Origin: Conoideocrella luteorostrata
Lineage: Eukaryota > Ascomycota > Sordariomycetes > Hypocreales > Clavicipitaceae
Length of the DNA stretch: 17,075 bases
Direction: 5' to 3'
NCBI GenBank assembly: GCA_032433595.1
Contig: JASWJB010000556.1
Location: 1-17,075 of the forward strand
Part shown: positions 1 to 8,684 of the stretch, one piece after another
How the letters are laid out: every line of letters begins with the position of its first letter
Numbering within the stretch: position 1 is the first letter of the stretch
Position numbers and translations under genes: made by a program
The notes under the pieces: generated by a model
Told to the model about the DNA's origin: nothing
The model's input: only the letters and a program-made list of their open reading frames with translations
Database searches by the model: none

Positions 1-331
1 GTTCAATTCGAGTAGATACGGAGTACGTAGATGTGAAATTAATCCTAGATTTCTTCTGCATTTAAAGACAGTCACCTATGGCTGCGTGTCGCCAGTTCAG
101 TGCTGATATTCCATGGAAAATAGAGTGCGGGGTTGCTCCTCCTCAGAACAGTCCTATTTACTCCAACGGGGCACGACTGGAAGAATAACGAACGCATGGA
201 AGAAGCAGGATCTTGATTAGGCAGTAGCAAACGAGCTTCTCAATATTATCTGCAGTCAGATTCTAAGAGCATAACAACAAGTATCGTCGCAACGCCGACA
301 CCAAGAGCCGTTCCGCAAAAGATCGAAAACA
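1..331. other. Gene-free left edge, upstream of the deaminase
   Basis: No coding region recognised on either strand. The stretch is the 5' flank of the deaminase gene that starts at 332. It carries one copy of the palindrome-like decamer TACGGAGTAC (17-26), seen again at 14570-14579. No clear TATA box is visible close to the start codon; the start context (AACAATGCC) is ordinary for a fungal gene. Confidence 0.5.
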
Positions 332-811
332 ATGCCGCTACCTCCCACCCCCGACCAGAGGCTCCTCGTAACAACGGCAACTGCTGTCATCGAAGCAATT
401 CCTCGCCTTACCTCCGAGCGCAGCATCATGGACCACGCCGTCAGCTGTGCGGCTCTCTCTTCCAGGGGTCGGGTTTTCACCGGCGTGAACGTATCTCACT
501 TTTCCGGCGGTCCCTGTGCCGAGAGTGTGGCCTTCGGCAATGCTGCCGCCGCGGGCGTGTCGTCGGTTTATGCACCTGGAATTTGGAGCGCAGATGCAGC
601 CGGAAAAGCGGAAACTTTGGTCTGCTGTGTCGCTGTCGCGAACGATCAGAGGGGAGTCATTAGTCCTTGTGGGAAGTGCAGGCAGATGATGTTGGACTAT
701 TATCCAGATATGAGGGTGATTATAAAGGATGGTGACGAATTGAAGACAGTTGGGATGGAAGAACTACTGCCTTTTGCATATGTCAATACTTTAAAGCCAG
801 GTACTACGTAG
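332..811 (+). CDS. Blasticidin-S-deaminase-like cytidine deaminase
   Basis: A 159-residue, intronless, zinc-dependent deaminase of the cytidine deaminase fold, probably cytosolic. The signature GGPCAE gives zinc ligand Cys62 and catalytic Glu64; SPCGKCRQ gives zinc ligands Cys113 and Cys116. The segment FTGVNVSHFSGGPCAE and the C-terminal ELLP..YV follow blasticidin-S deaminase (BSD, known from Aspergillus terreus) rather than ordinary cytidine deaminase, where the first motif is of the ENA...CAE type. BSD deaminates the cytosine ring of the nucleoside antibiotic blasticidin S and so inactivates it. Compared with the roughly 130-residue BSD this protein has a slightly longer N-terminus and about 15 extra residues (about 79-94) between the two metal motifs. 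GT/AG pairs inside that insert would give 'introns' under 45 nt that also break frame, so I read it as protein. It is convergent with the Nudix gene (155 bp apart). The substrate is inferred; a general nucleoside/base deaminase remains possible. Confidence 0.88.
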   Translation: MPLPPTPDQRLLVTTATAVIEAIPRLTSERSIMDHAVSCAALSSRGRVFTGVNVSHFSGGPCAESVAFGNAAAAGVSSVYAPGIWSADAAGKAETLVCCVAVANDQRGVISPCGKCRQMMLDYYPDMRVIIKDGDELKTVGMEELLPFAYVNTLKPGTT

Positions 812-966
812 AGGATTCCGGGTGTTATATGAGCAGAAGTACTGGGGAAAGAGCATGAAGAACGCGAGCAACAGCAAATGACGCTGAGTCGCACAGCCTG
901 AGAAATGGACGTAACAGCACAAGGCATTCCATTGAGACATAGACTACGCCTGTGCCCTTAAGACAC

Positions 967-1578
967 TTATACAATCAGTGCACTATTTTCTTGCGCCCAT
1001 TGGAAGGCCTCGTCAATAATGCCCCTCATTCCCTCCGTGATATCCAGACCTGCGAGCTCAGCACGCGCAAACCAGCCACCATTTTGATGCTCCTTCGGGT
1101 TGACCGCGATCTCCTGGTCATGACTCTGGGCCCTCACAATGAAGTTTACCTGAACGGCTCGTCGGACAATCTTCAAGTCTGCAGCCTCCTCTCCGTTGTC
1201 CCCAACTCCCTTCACAGTCTTCACGGTCTCGTATTCCAGGTCCTTCACCCTCCCCAGCACCGAATGGCCTACCAGCCCACTTTCCTCCTTCAGCTCCCGG
1301 AACAGCGCGGAGCATACAGTGGCGTCGGCAATGCCGACTTTGCCACTGGGGAGTTCATAGACTGAGGGATAGTACGCTTCGTCCTTGGAGCGCTGGAGAA
1401 GGAGGATCTGGGGTTCGGGTGTCGTCGATTGCGGGGAAGGCCGAAAAACCGCTGCACCGGCGACGAGCTTGTCAAATGGTCGCTCGTTTGTAGCGTCGTG
1501 GAATTGGGAGATTGTATAAGAAAGCAGGGGTTCAACCTCGGTAGCAATGGCAGTTAGGTTGTCCATGATGTCGGGCAT
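967..1578 (-). CDS. Nudix hydrolase
   Basis: A 203-residue, intronless protein with a central Nudix domain. The Nudix box spans residues 79-102 (starts SGKVG, ends RELKEESGL); the metal-binding REL-x-EE core (Arg94, Glu95, Glu98, Glu99) is intact. The box is slightly off consensus: the first conserved Glu of GX5EX7REUXEEXGU is replaced by Asp85 with one extra residue before RELKEE. Residues 39-62 (LVAGAAVF...ILLLQR) and 71-77 (PSVYELP) form the usual strands before the box. Nudix enzymes hydrolyse nucleoside diphosphates linked to another group X, with Mg2+ or Mn2+; the substrate cannot be told from sequence. The first ATG (1578) gives a roughly 35-residue leader before the domain; an in-frame ATG at 1566 is an alternative. 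Its 3' end faces the deaminase gene. Confidence 0.9.
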   Translation of the reverse strand: MPDIMDNLTAIATEVEPLLSYTISQFHDATNERPFDKLVAGAAVFRPSPQSTTPEPQILLLQRSKDEAYYPSVYELPSGKVGIADATVCSALFRELKEESGLVGHSVLGRVKDLEYETVKTVKGVGDNGEEAADLKIVRRAVQVNFIVRAQSHDQEIAVNPKEHQNGGWFARAELAGLDITEGMRGIIDEAFQWAQENSALIV

Positions 1579-1952
1579 GGGAGTGTTTTGACTCTGCGTT
1601 GTGGAGGTGCGTGATGCGGTGTGCTTGTGTCACAAAAAGAGTACGGACCCCAGAGGCCACTTTTTGTGTATGTTGTTCCCCTATATCTTACCGCAACGGC
1701 CTCTATGCAAATTTCATTATGGAACAATACGTCAAGTATTTTGGCTACACGATTGAGTGACATTTAGGCGTATCGTCATATAGTCACATCACTGGCATAC
1801 TCTTAAAATTTAGTTCTGAAGGAACTGCTCATTCAGAAGTGACTATAACTAATTCGGTATCTTCTTCAGGTCCTCATCTTCGCCCTCCGGTCTCCCATCC
1901 TTACCTCATGCCTCAAATTGCCGGCCCGTCATACTCTCATGTTGTCACTCCC
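1579..1952. other. Intergenic stretch, promoter side of the Nudix gene
   Basis: 374 bp between the start of the Nudix gene and the stop of the acetyltransferase, both on the minus strand, so it should hold the 3' end of the latter and the promoter of the former. No convincing coding region, repeat or RNA gene seen. Confidence 0.5.
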
Positions 1953-2831
1953 TCATTTCATTTCCTTCACTTGGTGACTTTTTGGCATAGCTGGCAGAGG
2001 CTGCGGGTCCCGCACCATGCACGTTATCATCCATGTACCATCAAGCACAGGGACTTTGTCTTTGGCGACCCAGCCGAAATGCGCGTACAATGGCGTGCCA
2101 GCGGGCGAGCCCTCGACATAAGAGACTGTATCTTGGTCGTTGGCTTGCTGCAAGCCCTTTCGGATCAGGCTTGACCCAATCCCATGACGTTGGTATTCTG
2201 GCAGGGTCGCCATCATTCGGAGCACTGCGAGATTTGAGTAAAAAGTCAGAGAAATGGTACCAGATGATTTGTTCGTCGTTTCAAACTAAGAAAAGAGCTA
2301 TGCTCCATGCTCACAGAAGAATGGGGTATCGCCCATGATTTCCCTCCTCTTTTTGGCCAGCGTCCCGAAAAACCAGTCGCAAAACTCGGCATTTGCGCCC
2401 TCGGGCCAATCTTTCTTCCCTTTAGCCTTGATGGCCGTGCCCGCAGGAACAGCCTGGCGATCAGGAATTTCCCATTGTGCAAAAGCTACGATCTTGCCGA
2501 CACTGACATCAGTGACCTTGTAGAATCTGGTCAGATGATTCGTCGTCATGTCCTTTTTGTAGTCGTCGGCGAGCCAGCGTGGTAAATCCGTGCGGTCGGG
2601 GAACAGATGGGCAGTGAAACGATCGGTGAATGCAGCCAAGTAAACGTCCACAATACCTGGGATGTCCTCGACCGTTGCATCTTCAAGCTTCAGATCCATG
2701 GCACCGGCGGGGACCAAAGGTGCCGGAGGTTGAGACGCAGGTGGGATTGAGAAGGTCGCCCAGATCAGGACAAGTGCAAGTGGGATAAAAACAAAGACAG
2801 CAGGTCTAGATGCAAGGGACATGATGGGCAT
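1953..2831 (-). CDS. GNAT-family N-acetyltransferase with N-terminal membrane anchor
   Basis: Two exons: 2831-2315 and 2224-1953. The 90-nt intron (2314-2225) has donor GTGAGC, a CTGAC branch point and acceptor CGCAG; splicing joins PFF to LLRMMATLPEYQ, as expected for fungal GNATs, and gives 262 residues. The acetyl-CoA-binding motif A is Q184-R-H-G-I-G189 (QxxGxG), followed by a VEGSPAGTPLY..FGW motif B region. The GNAT fold starts near residue 45 (MDLKLEDATVEDIPGIVDVY). Before it lies a hydrophobic stretch at about 10-29 and a Pro/Ala-rich linker, which looks like a signal anchor; the domain would then be tethered to a membrane. Upstream of 2831 the frame has no further ATG. A downstream ATG at 2699 would give a soluble 218-residue form. 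The acceptor substrate is unknown; fungal members of this type are often left as 'acetyltransferase, GNAT family'. Confidence 0.83.
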
Positions 2832-3258
2832 ATAAAACAGCGGTGAGGGGGGAGGAGAGACGACAAAAGATGCGCGCGATATGAGGCGGATGGATGGCTT
2901 TGACACACGTTGGCAGTGCGCCTCGAGGTTCGCCTGAGCACCCTATCATCAACGGGTAGGGCGTAAGGCACACTGTCGAGGCGGCCAGCTGGGCACCCAA
3001 GCGTTTTCCCTCTCCCACATCACAGCCTAGCAGATGACCATTTCATGTCTGCCTCTCCCGCCTTCATTCCCAGCCCACTTAAACCTCACAGCCCGCCTCT
3101 ATAAGTGTACAATCGGCCCTCCTTGCACTCTAACGACCACCTTACCACGTCGCAATATCCGTTTTATCTGTCTGCCTCGTCGCTTCGTCCCGGTCGGCCC
3201 GTCCCGTTTCCCAATCCAGCCCACGCTGCTGGCCCACGTGTAGGGCCTCGAACCACTT
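2832..3258. promoter_or_regulatory. Divergent promoter between acetyltransferase and DUF6601-type gene
   Basis: 427 bp between divergent start codons. On the plus strand it has a TATA-like CTATAAG (3099-3105), long pyrimidine-rich tracts typical of fungal promoters and leaders, and an E-box palindrome CACGTG at 3235-3240, 19 bp before the ATG at 3259. These are sequence observations; promoter activity is inferred from gene layout. Confidence 0.45.
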
Positions 3259-4284
3259 ATGCAAGCTCCTCCCTTTGCGCCCGACGTAGAACTCTACAAG
3301 AAGCTGTCCATCGTCGCAAACCCACGCCCGGCAATTCGCAAGCTGCCGTCAGTGCGGACGGGCAAGACGAGCCATCACCTCCCCAGCCAACCGCAACTGC
3401 AGCTCGACTCACCCGCGATCAAGGCCCACATCGAGTCCGAATTTCTCACCGACTATCTCGACGATTTCTCCAAGTTCTTCATACTGATTGCCACACCCCG
3501 TAGCTCCCACATCTCGTCTTTGACTCACCAAGCGGTCCGCGGGCGGCGCGTAGTCATCACCGAGGATCCAGGCCTGCACTTGGTCTGGTATCGGGACAGG
3601 GTCTTTCTCAAGCCTGTTCCAAAGTACCTCCTGTCCTACGCCTTCTGGGCCTTCTATCTGCACCATCCAGACTCGCCTCTGTCGCCTGAAGTTCGAGATG
3701 CCGTTGGACGCGCTGCTCGCGGTTTCCTACGCTCCTACGCCTATCTTATTCAACACCCATCGGACTTCCTCGCAGCCCAGGAATCCCAGCATCGACTTAT
3801 TCCAAAAGGCGTGAGCTACAAAGAATTTAAGTTGTTTATCTGTACATGTCTAGAAAATATCACCGACGACGATGTCTCGCCGCGCTACCACTACGGCGAG
3901 CTACGACTGTCTCGCTTGAATCTCTGGTCACAGGTGCTCCTGCGTCGCTTCGCATATCACAAGGTAGCTAGCGACTACGGCACATTGTTTGCCGAGTACT
4001 TTGCCTCTCTTCTATTTATTTTTGCCGGGTTTAGCGTCGTCTTGAGTGCGATGCAGGTAGCCATCACTGCTCAGCCCATACTGGGACTGGGGGGGTTGTG
4101 GGTCAAATTGGTTCAAGTCTCACTTTGGTTCTCAGTGGTCGTGATTCACATCACCGCTGCCGCAGTTTTGTTCTTGCTGCTGAAATTCATCGCTCTTGGT
4201 TTGCGGGAAGTCATTTTCGCCACTAAGACTTCCTGGAAGAAGGAAAGGAGAAGGCGAAAGGCATCCGCAAAAGAGCAGCCGTGA
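3259..4284 (+). CDS. Two-TM membrane protein of the fungal DUF6601 type
   Basis: A 341-residue, intronless protein. An in-frame stop TAG at 3241 makes the ATG at 3259 the natural start. The N-terminal 70 residues are Pro/basic-rich and variable in look. The conserved core runs from about 100 to 240: VITEDPGLHLVWYRDRVFLKPVPKYLL (97-125), a helical stretch GFLRSYAYLIQHPSDF (155-170), and PRYHYGELRLSRLN (208-221). It ends in two hydrophobic segments at about 247-270 and 284-316 and a basic tail (KKERRRRK, 327-334). This layout, with the HLVW, FLKP and YGELRLSRLN blocks before a TM hairpin, is what I recognise as the fungal family of unknown function DUF6601. No enzymatic motif is seen. Likely an integral membrane protein with the core and tail on the cytosolic side. 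The family name is from memory of its motifs. Confidence 0.78.
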   Translation: MQAPPFAPDVELYKKLSIVANPRPAIRKLPSVRTGKTSHHLPSQPQLQLDSPAIKAHIESEFLTDYLDDFSKFFILIATPRSSHISSLTHQAVRGRRVVITEDPGLHLVWYRDRVFLKPVPKYLLSYAFWAFYLHHPDSPLSPEVRDAVGRAARGFLRSYAYLIQHPSDFLAAQESQHRLIPKGVSYKEFKLFICTCLENITDDDVSPRYHYGELRLSRLNLWSQVLLRRFAYHKVASDYGTLFAEYFASLLFIFAGFSVVLSAMQVAITAQPILGLGGLWVKLVQVSLWFSVVVIHITAAAVLFLLLKFIALGLREVIFATKTSWKKERRRRKASAKEQP

Positions 4285-4377
4285 CAGTGGCATTTTTAAT
4301 AGAACCATACATATATACCTATATGTACACCTCACATCGATCCTCATCGTAATAGATTCGACCATGTATCTGCAGGA

Positions 4378-5745
4378 TCAATTAGCCCAACCTGTGAAGC
4401 CTTCCAAGCCGTCGCGGTATTTTTCTGTGAGCCGTTTCATATCATCGATGACACTGGGCATGGTCAGCTTCATTCAACTATTCACGTTGGATCCTCTACT
4501 GACAATCTTCTGTACTGCGGATTCGATGGAAACAGAGTCGAGTCATGCAGATTGAACCGCCTACCATAAAGTTAGCAAAAGGGGACTAGTTTTGATGAAA
4601 GAGAATCGACTTTCATTGCATATAACGCGTTCCGATCATCGAAGTCTTCTTCGGGCCATGAGACAGGGAAGTGCTTCTGATACGCCTCGAAGAATTCCGG
4701 CGTCAGGGGTGACCGATTGGATCTCCAATCCCCGAACTCATCTGAGTAGCTTCAGCAATGTGTTTTCTTGGAGATGCTTCCGGGCAATAACCTACACTCG
4801 TTGTGCGCCCAAAATGCACAACTATCGTACAAAATCGGAGCCTTCGTCTCTCGCTCAGCGGAGAAATTGCCAAACCACAGGTCCCCGTGCACGAGACATG
4901 GTTTGATCGCGTTTCCTTTGCGATCACGACCTAGCTCCACTGGTCTCAGTAGTCTTGGTATGACCTTCTCAAACATCAGGTCCGACAGATCCCGGAGCTC
5001 TGGGCAAGTGCCTTTGGCTTCTTCATCGAGCCGTAGGCTGAATCGCATAGCCTCCACAAAGAATTCCTCCCACGTATCACACCAGTCATTCTTTTGCGGC
5101 AGATTACCATGGTAGGTTGTCTGATCGAAACCAAAGCGGCCAGGAGAAGCATTTGACGATATGCGGTGCATGGCTGCCAGTTTGACTGTGAACGGCTCAA
5201 TATCTGGCCATCCTTTGATCATATCCTTGAATTCGTAGAGAATAAACTGTGCGTCTGGGATAAACGTGTATCGGTCGCATGCGATTGGTTCTGGCACGAA
5301 ATCTGGCACGAACCTTTTGATCGTGTTCATTGCGAGGAACTCGCCAGACATCATGCCATGCGCGCGGGCGCCTGTCGCTACCTGCAAGAAGCAAGGCATT
5401 AGCATATCATGATATGCTACAAAGGGCAAACATGCCTTCCCAGGGTGATCAAAACATCTTGGAAAGTACGGGACTACCTTTATGAAATACGTCTTCTTGG
5501 ATTTGTCGGGCAATTCTATGTTGAGCTTCCCAGTCCTGCTCCACAGACTGACGCCGTGCTCACAAACGCCGAGCACTCGACTGCCCCGAGGTAAACCTAC
5601 AGTACGAGACTTACGAGTCAGATAAGGGATAGTACTAAGTCTGGGGAGAGCGGGACAGAGCGCGCCAACACTTCATGACCCCTGGGTCAAACTTGATGTT
5701 CGCCTTCTTCGACCTCTCGATCATATGATTCAGAGCTGTCGTCAT
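4378..5745 (-). CDS. Fructosamine/ketosamine-3-kinase family protein, 3' end doubtful
   Basis: Kinase of the fructosamine-kinase family (PF03881, APH-like fold), which phosphorylates sugars attached to amines. Deduced exons: 5745-5670, 5596-5478, 5381-4796, 4741-4611, then family-like pieces 4560-4500 and 4453-4378. Introns: 5669-5597 (73 nt, weak donor GTTGGC, CTGAC branch, joins FDPGVMK to LPRGSRVLGV), 5477-5382 (96 nt), 4795-4742 (54 nt, donor GTAGGT, rebuilds AHNEYEFGDWR), 4610-4561 (50 nt, CTAAC branch), 4499-4454 (46 nt). Seen: GxSLW.RTGKL nucleotide-binding region, YFIKV with the ATP-binding Lys, catalytic loop HGDLWFGN, metal-binding Asp in ILYDSCAF. The first four exons give 304 residues in frame. 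The last two joins are each one base out of phase with the conserved reading, so the native C-terminus (about 45 residues) is either lost or spliced differently. Tail-to-tail with the DUF6601-type gene (93 bp). Confidence 0.8.
5400..5419. repeat. Perfect 20-bp palindrome inside kinase intron 2
   Basis: TAGCATATCATGATATGCTA is its own reverse complement. It sits in the 96-nt second intron of the fructosamine-kinase-type gene; on the transcribed strand its 3' arm runs into GCTAAT, the likely branch-point sequence, 18-20 nt before the acceptor. In RNA it could fold as an 8-bp stem with a 4-nt loop. Confidence 0.85.
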
Positions 5746-6219
5746 GGTTTCGGATCAGTGATTAGCTCCAAGATGCGTTTTGCAAATAATTTTTTTGGCA
5801 CCAAGAAAAAAAAGAAATTCCGGCGAAAGTACCTTACAGATGAGTCGCCCAACTAGATTCACCAAAAAAGTGAGGCTGTTATCCTACAGGCACCAGCGCA
5901 GTCTGACGCTTCTCAAAAACATGGCTGATCGACTACGTGCACTGATTGGTCTGCCAGCCTCACCAAAAGCTCAATATCCCTCCCGCCCTAGTCCTTGCCT
6001 GGCCTCGGTCCTTGCCACCCCCTCACCGACATGTTTAAAGCCTTTTTTAGAAGCGAGCCTACGCGGTGTAATCATCTACCTACAGAGAGCCCCAGCTAGA
6101 GGGGTTTTGTAATAATGTGAGACCAAGTACCATTACCTGGAGAGTGCACCTGATTTGCAACGCTGAGAGATTTACTTGTCTGTAGGGGGTTTCATCTCTA
6201 TAGGAAGTGGACGTTGTAA
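5746..6219. other. Intergenic stretch, promoter side of the kinase gene
   Basis: 474 bp between two minus-strand genes. It holds the 3' flank of the dehydrogenase-aminotransferase gene and the promoter of the kinase. A/T-rich homopolymer runs lie at about 5786-5820. An open frame across 5780-6112 on the plus strand shows no family resemblance and is Pro/Arg/Ser-rich in a way typical of chance frames. Nothing else seen. Confidence 0.5.
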
Positions 6220-8684
6220 TTACTCCGAAGGCTCTTGGAGATCTACGAAACATGTTGCAGTGTCCTCTCTATCGATCCACCTCTGTGCCACTTTGTTTAT
6301 GGCTCTGACGTGATATTCCGTCGCTGCCTTGCCGGCTGGAGTGGCATGCACTGGCAATTTAATGGCCTCGTTGTAGAATTTCTGTGCGGTAGGGTATTGC
6401 TTTTTTCGGCTCTGTCGACTCAAGCCTCCAGGATAAAGATAGGGAAAAATTATCTCCGGCTCGTTGAAGAGGGCTTCACCATGTAGCAAACCCGTTGATT
6501 TGGGGATGTCGACATCGAGAAGCCCCTCCTGTACCAGTTGCTGAACAAAGATCTCTCGCGTCAGTCCCTTCGGGGCTTTTATCGCATCGAAGCGCATGAC
6601 AAATGCGTACCAAGCAGGCTCTCTGTATTCGTGCTGCAGGTGAACAGGCGGAGGCATCTTCAACCACGGGATATGATTCAATCCAGCTCTCATTTGCGCC
6701 GCGAATCTCATCTTGCACTGATGAATAACGCCAAGATTTCTTAGCATGTTCAAAGCAATAGCCACAGCAAGCGGATGACTTCGGTTCTTCAATCCAGCGC
6801 CAGTCAAGCAGTATGGAAATAGCTCGTGGTCTCGAGGTATTTCGATCTTGCAACGCTTGTTATAATGTCCCCAAATTAACTGCCGATGGTGAAAGTCGGC
6901 ATGTTTAGTTAAAACGATGCCTCCCTCGCCTCCCGTGATGATTTTCTGTCCCTGCAAGGACCATGCAGCTCCATCGCCAAAGGTGCCAAGTGGCTTTCCA
7001 TTAAATGTCCCACCATGGGCGTGTGAACAATCTTCAAATAGAAGGATGTGTGGAATTGATGATAGAATGGCGAGAATTGAGGTCATGTCGCACGGCTGGC
7101 CCCACATGTGTGTAAGTATGACGGCCTTCGTTCTGGAGCTGATGGCGGATGCGATCGCAGAGGGCGAAATGTTTCCATCTTCTGAAGCATCGCAGAAGAC
7201 TGGATGCACTCCAAAGTGCATAGCTGGAGAGGCTGTGGCGTGGAAGGTGTATACTGGGAAGATAACCTGGACGATGTTACAAAATGGACTTGTTTGCCAG
7301 CTACTCCGTTTCATGAAGAAAGTACACATACCTCATCGCCGGGTTTCAATCCAGCTGCAAAATACAGGGCATGTAGGGCGTTCGTCCCTGAGTTATGAAG
7401 CAAGGCGTACGACTCGGGCATACCATGCAGCTCTTTGAACTCATCTTCAAAGACCCGGAACACTCCACCATTATCATAGATGGATATGTCTTTGTGGAGC
7501 TGTTGCTGCACTGTATTCTCTGTTTCTTCGCTTATTACCGGCCACGTCATCTGATAGCCTCGAAGACTCGAATTTGCGTCCTTGGTTGCAAGAACAGTCT
7601 TGTTTCCAGCTGTGTAGGCAAATGTATATATGTCTTCCAAGGCCTGAGTTACAACACGATCCAGCTGGCTGTGCTTGTAATATTCCTTCGAGGGAGCTTG
7701 GCTTAGAATTTCTTGATGAAAAGCTTCAAACATATTCGCGACTTCCAGTTGTCTGTGAATAGGCATGCTCATATTGAGCTCGCCTGATGAGAGCAAGGTC
7801 TGGAGCGTGACAGTATCGCGGGTTGCTTTGAGCACACCATCTTCCCCGGTAACTATCAGCTCATCGAATTTTTCAGGCCCGAGCCGGGAGACGGTGATAG
7901 CTGAGCAAATTCGTCCTGACTTCTCTCCTGGGGGTGTGATTTCGAACACGGCATGTCCACTGTCTTCAGCGTCATACCCCTGGTAAGCACGAACACGGAA
8001 TAGGTTCGCAGATGTAAATGCGGGAGCGCAGTCGTACTGGAACAAGCCTAGAATGAAGTCGATCAAATGCCATCCTATCTCGCCCATGGCCCCACCGTTT
8101 GAAAGCACCGCTCTTGCTCTCCAGCCGACTCCCAGGTCTGTGACGACGATCTTCCGCGCACCTTCGATGGTATGGACCTTGCCAATAAAGGGCAGCCACT
8201 CTTTCATTCTATGCAACGATTCTCCATATCGTCTTTGGCTCGCCGTCATCAGTCGAACGTTCTGACTTGCCGCAAGTCCCTGCAGAAAGTCCTGCTCCTC
8301 CAATGTCTTGGCTGCAGGCTTTTCTCTCAAAATATGGATGTTCGATCGCAAAAGAAGGGGTATTATCTCCGAGTACGCGTGAATGGGTACGGCAAGATAT
8401 GCGCATTCGATGGACAGTCCTTCATCCTGCTTTCGCTGCCATTCGATCATCTGCGAAACTGCAGCAAACGTCGGCACTTGAGGATGGCACGTTTCAAATG
8501 TCTGACGCACAGCCTTATCGGGATCGCAAACGGCGACAAGGTTCCATTTGTCATTGTTCTGCTCGATCGTAGGCAGTGCTCGCTTCAAACTACGCTTCCC
8601 AAGGCCCACGACGGCAATATTGAGCCTTGATCGGCGAAGCCGTTGAGCTCCATTTGCAGCGTCGTCGCTCAGTATTTTTTCCAT
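6220..8684 (-). CDS. Fused Gfo/Idh/MocA dehydrogenase and DegT/DnrJ/EryC1/StrS aminotransferase
   Basis: 799 residues from two exons, 8684-7332 and 7266-6220, around a 65-nt intron with donor GTATGT and acceptor TCCAG that splits PGDE/VIFPVYTF in phase 0. Residues 1-375 are an NAD(P)-dependent sugar-type dehydrogenase: nucleotide loop GLGKRS (27-32), the EKP motif with catalytic-type Lys (121-123), and GEIGWHLID (201-209) with His206. From about 384 a PLP aminotransferase follows: NSGTNALHAL (431-440), Asp530 in FEDCSHAHG (pyridine-nitrogen contact), Lys559 in SLQGQKIITGGEGG (Schiff-base Lys), and GLKNRSHPLA. The SLQ..K..T.GEGG and R.HPLA pattern resembles the AHBA-synthase/scyllo-inosose-aminotransferase branch. 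In bacteria such enzymes work as separate partners (RifL/RifK, NtdC/NtdA, WlbA/WlbE): one oxidises a sugar hydroxyl, the other transaminates the ketone. Inferred role: formation of an amino sugar or aminocyclitol in one protein. All key residues are present, so it is probably active. Confidence 0.9.

Noticed and set aside
557..599. Possible intron covering the insert in the deaminase
   Set aside because: All GT...AG pairs across it are 27-43 nt long and the only frame-preserving ones are near 30 nt, too short for a fungal intron; the reading frame is open through it.
2832..2906. Longer acetyltransferase N-terminus beginning at 2906
   Set aside because: The codon at 2906 is GTG; the first in-frame ATG is at 2831.
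5780..6112. Plus-strand 110-codon frame between kinase and fusion gene
   Set aside because: Composition of a chance frame, no motif, and no promoter or intron signals that would favour it.
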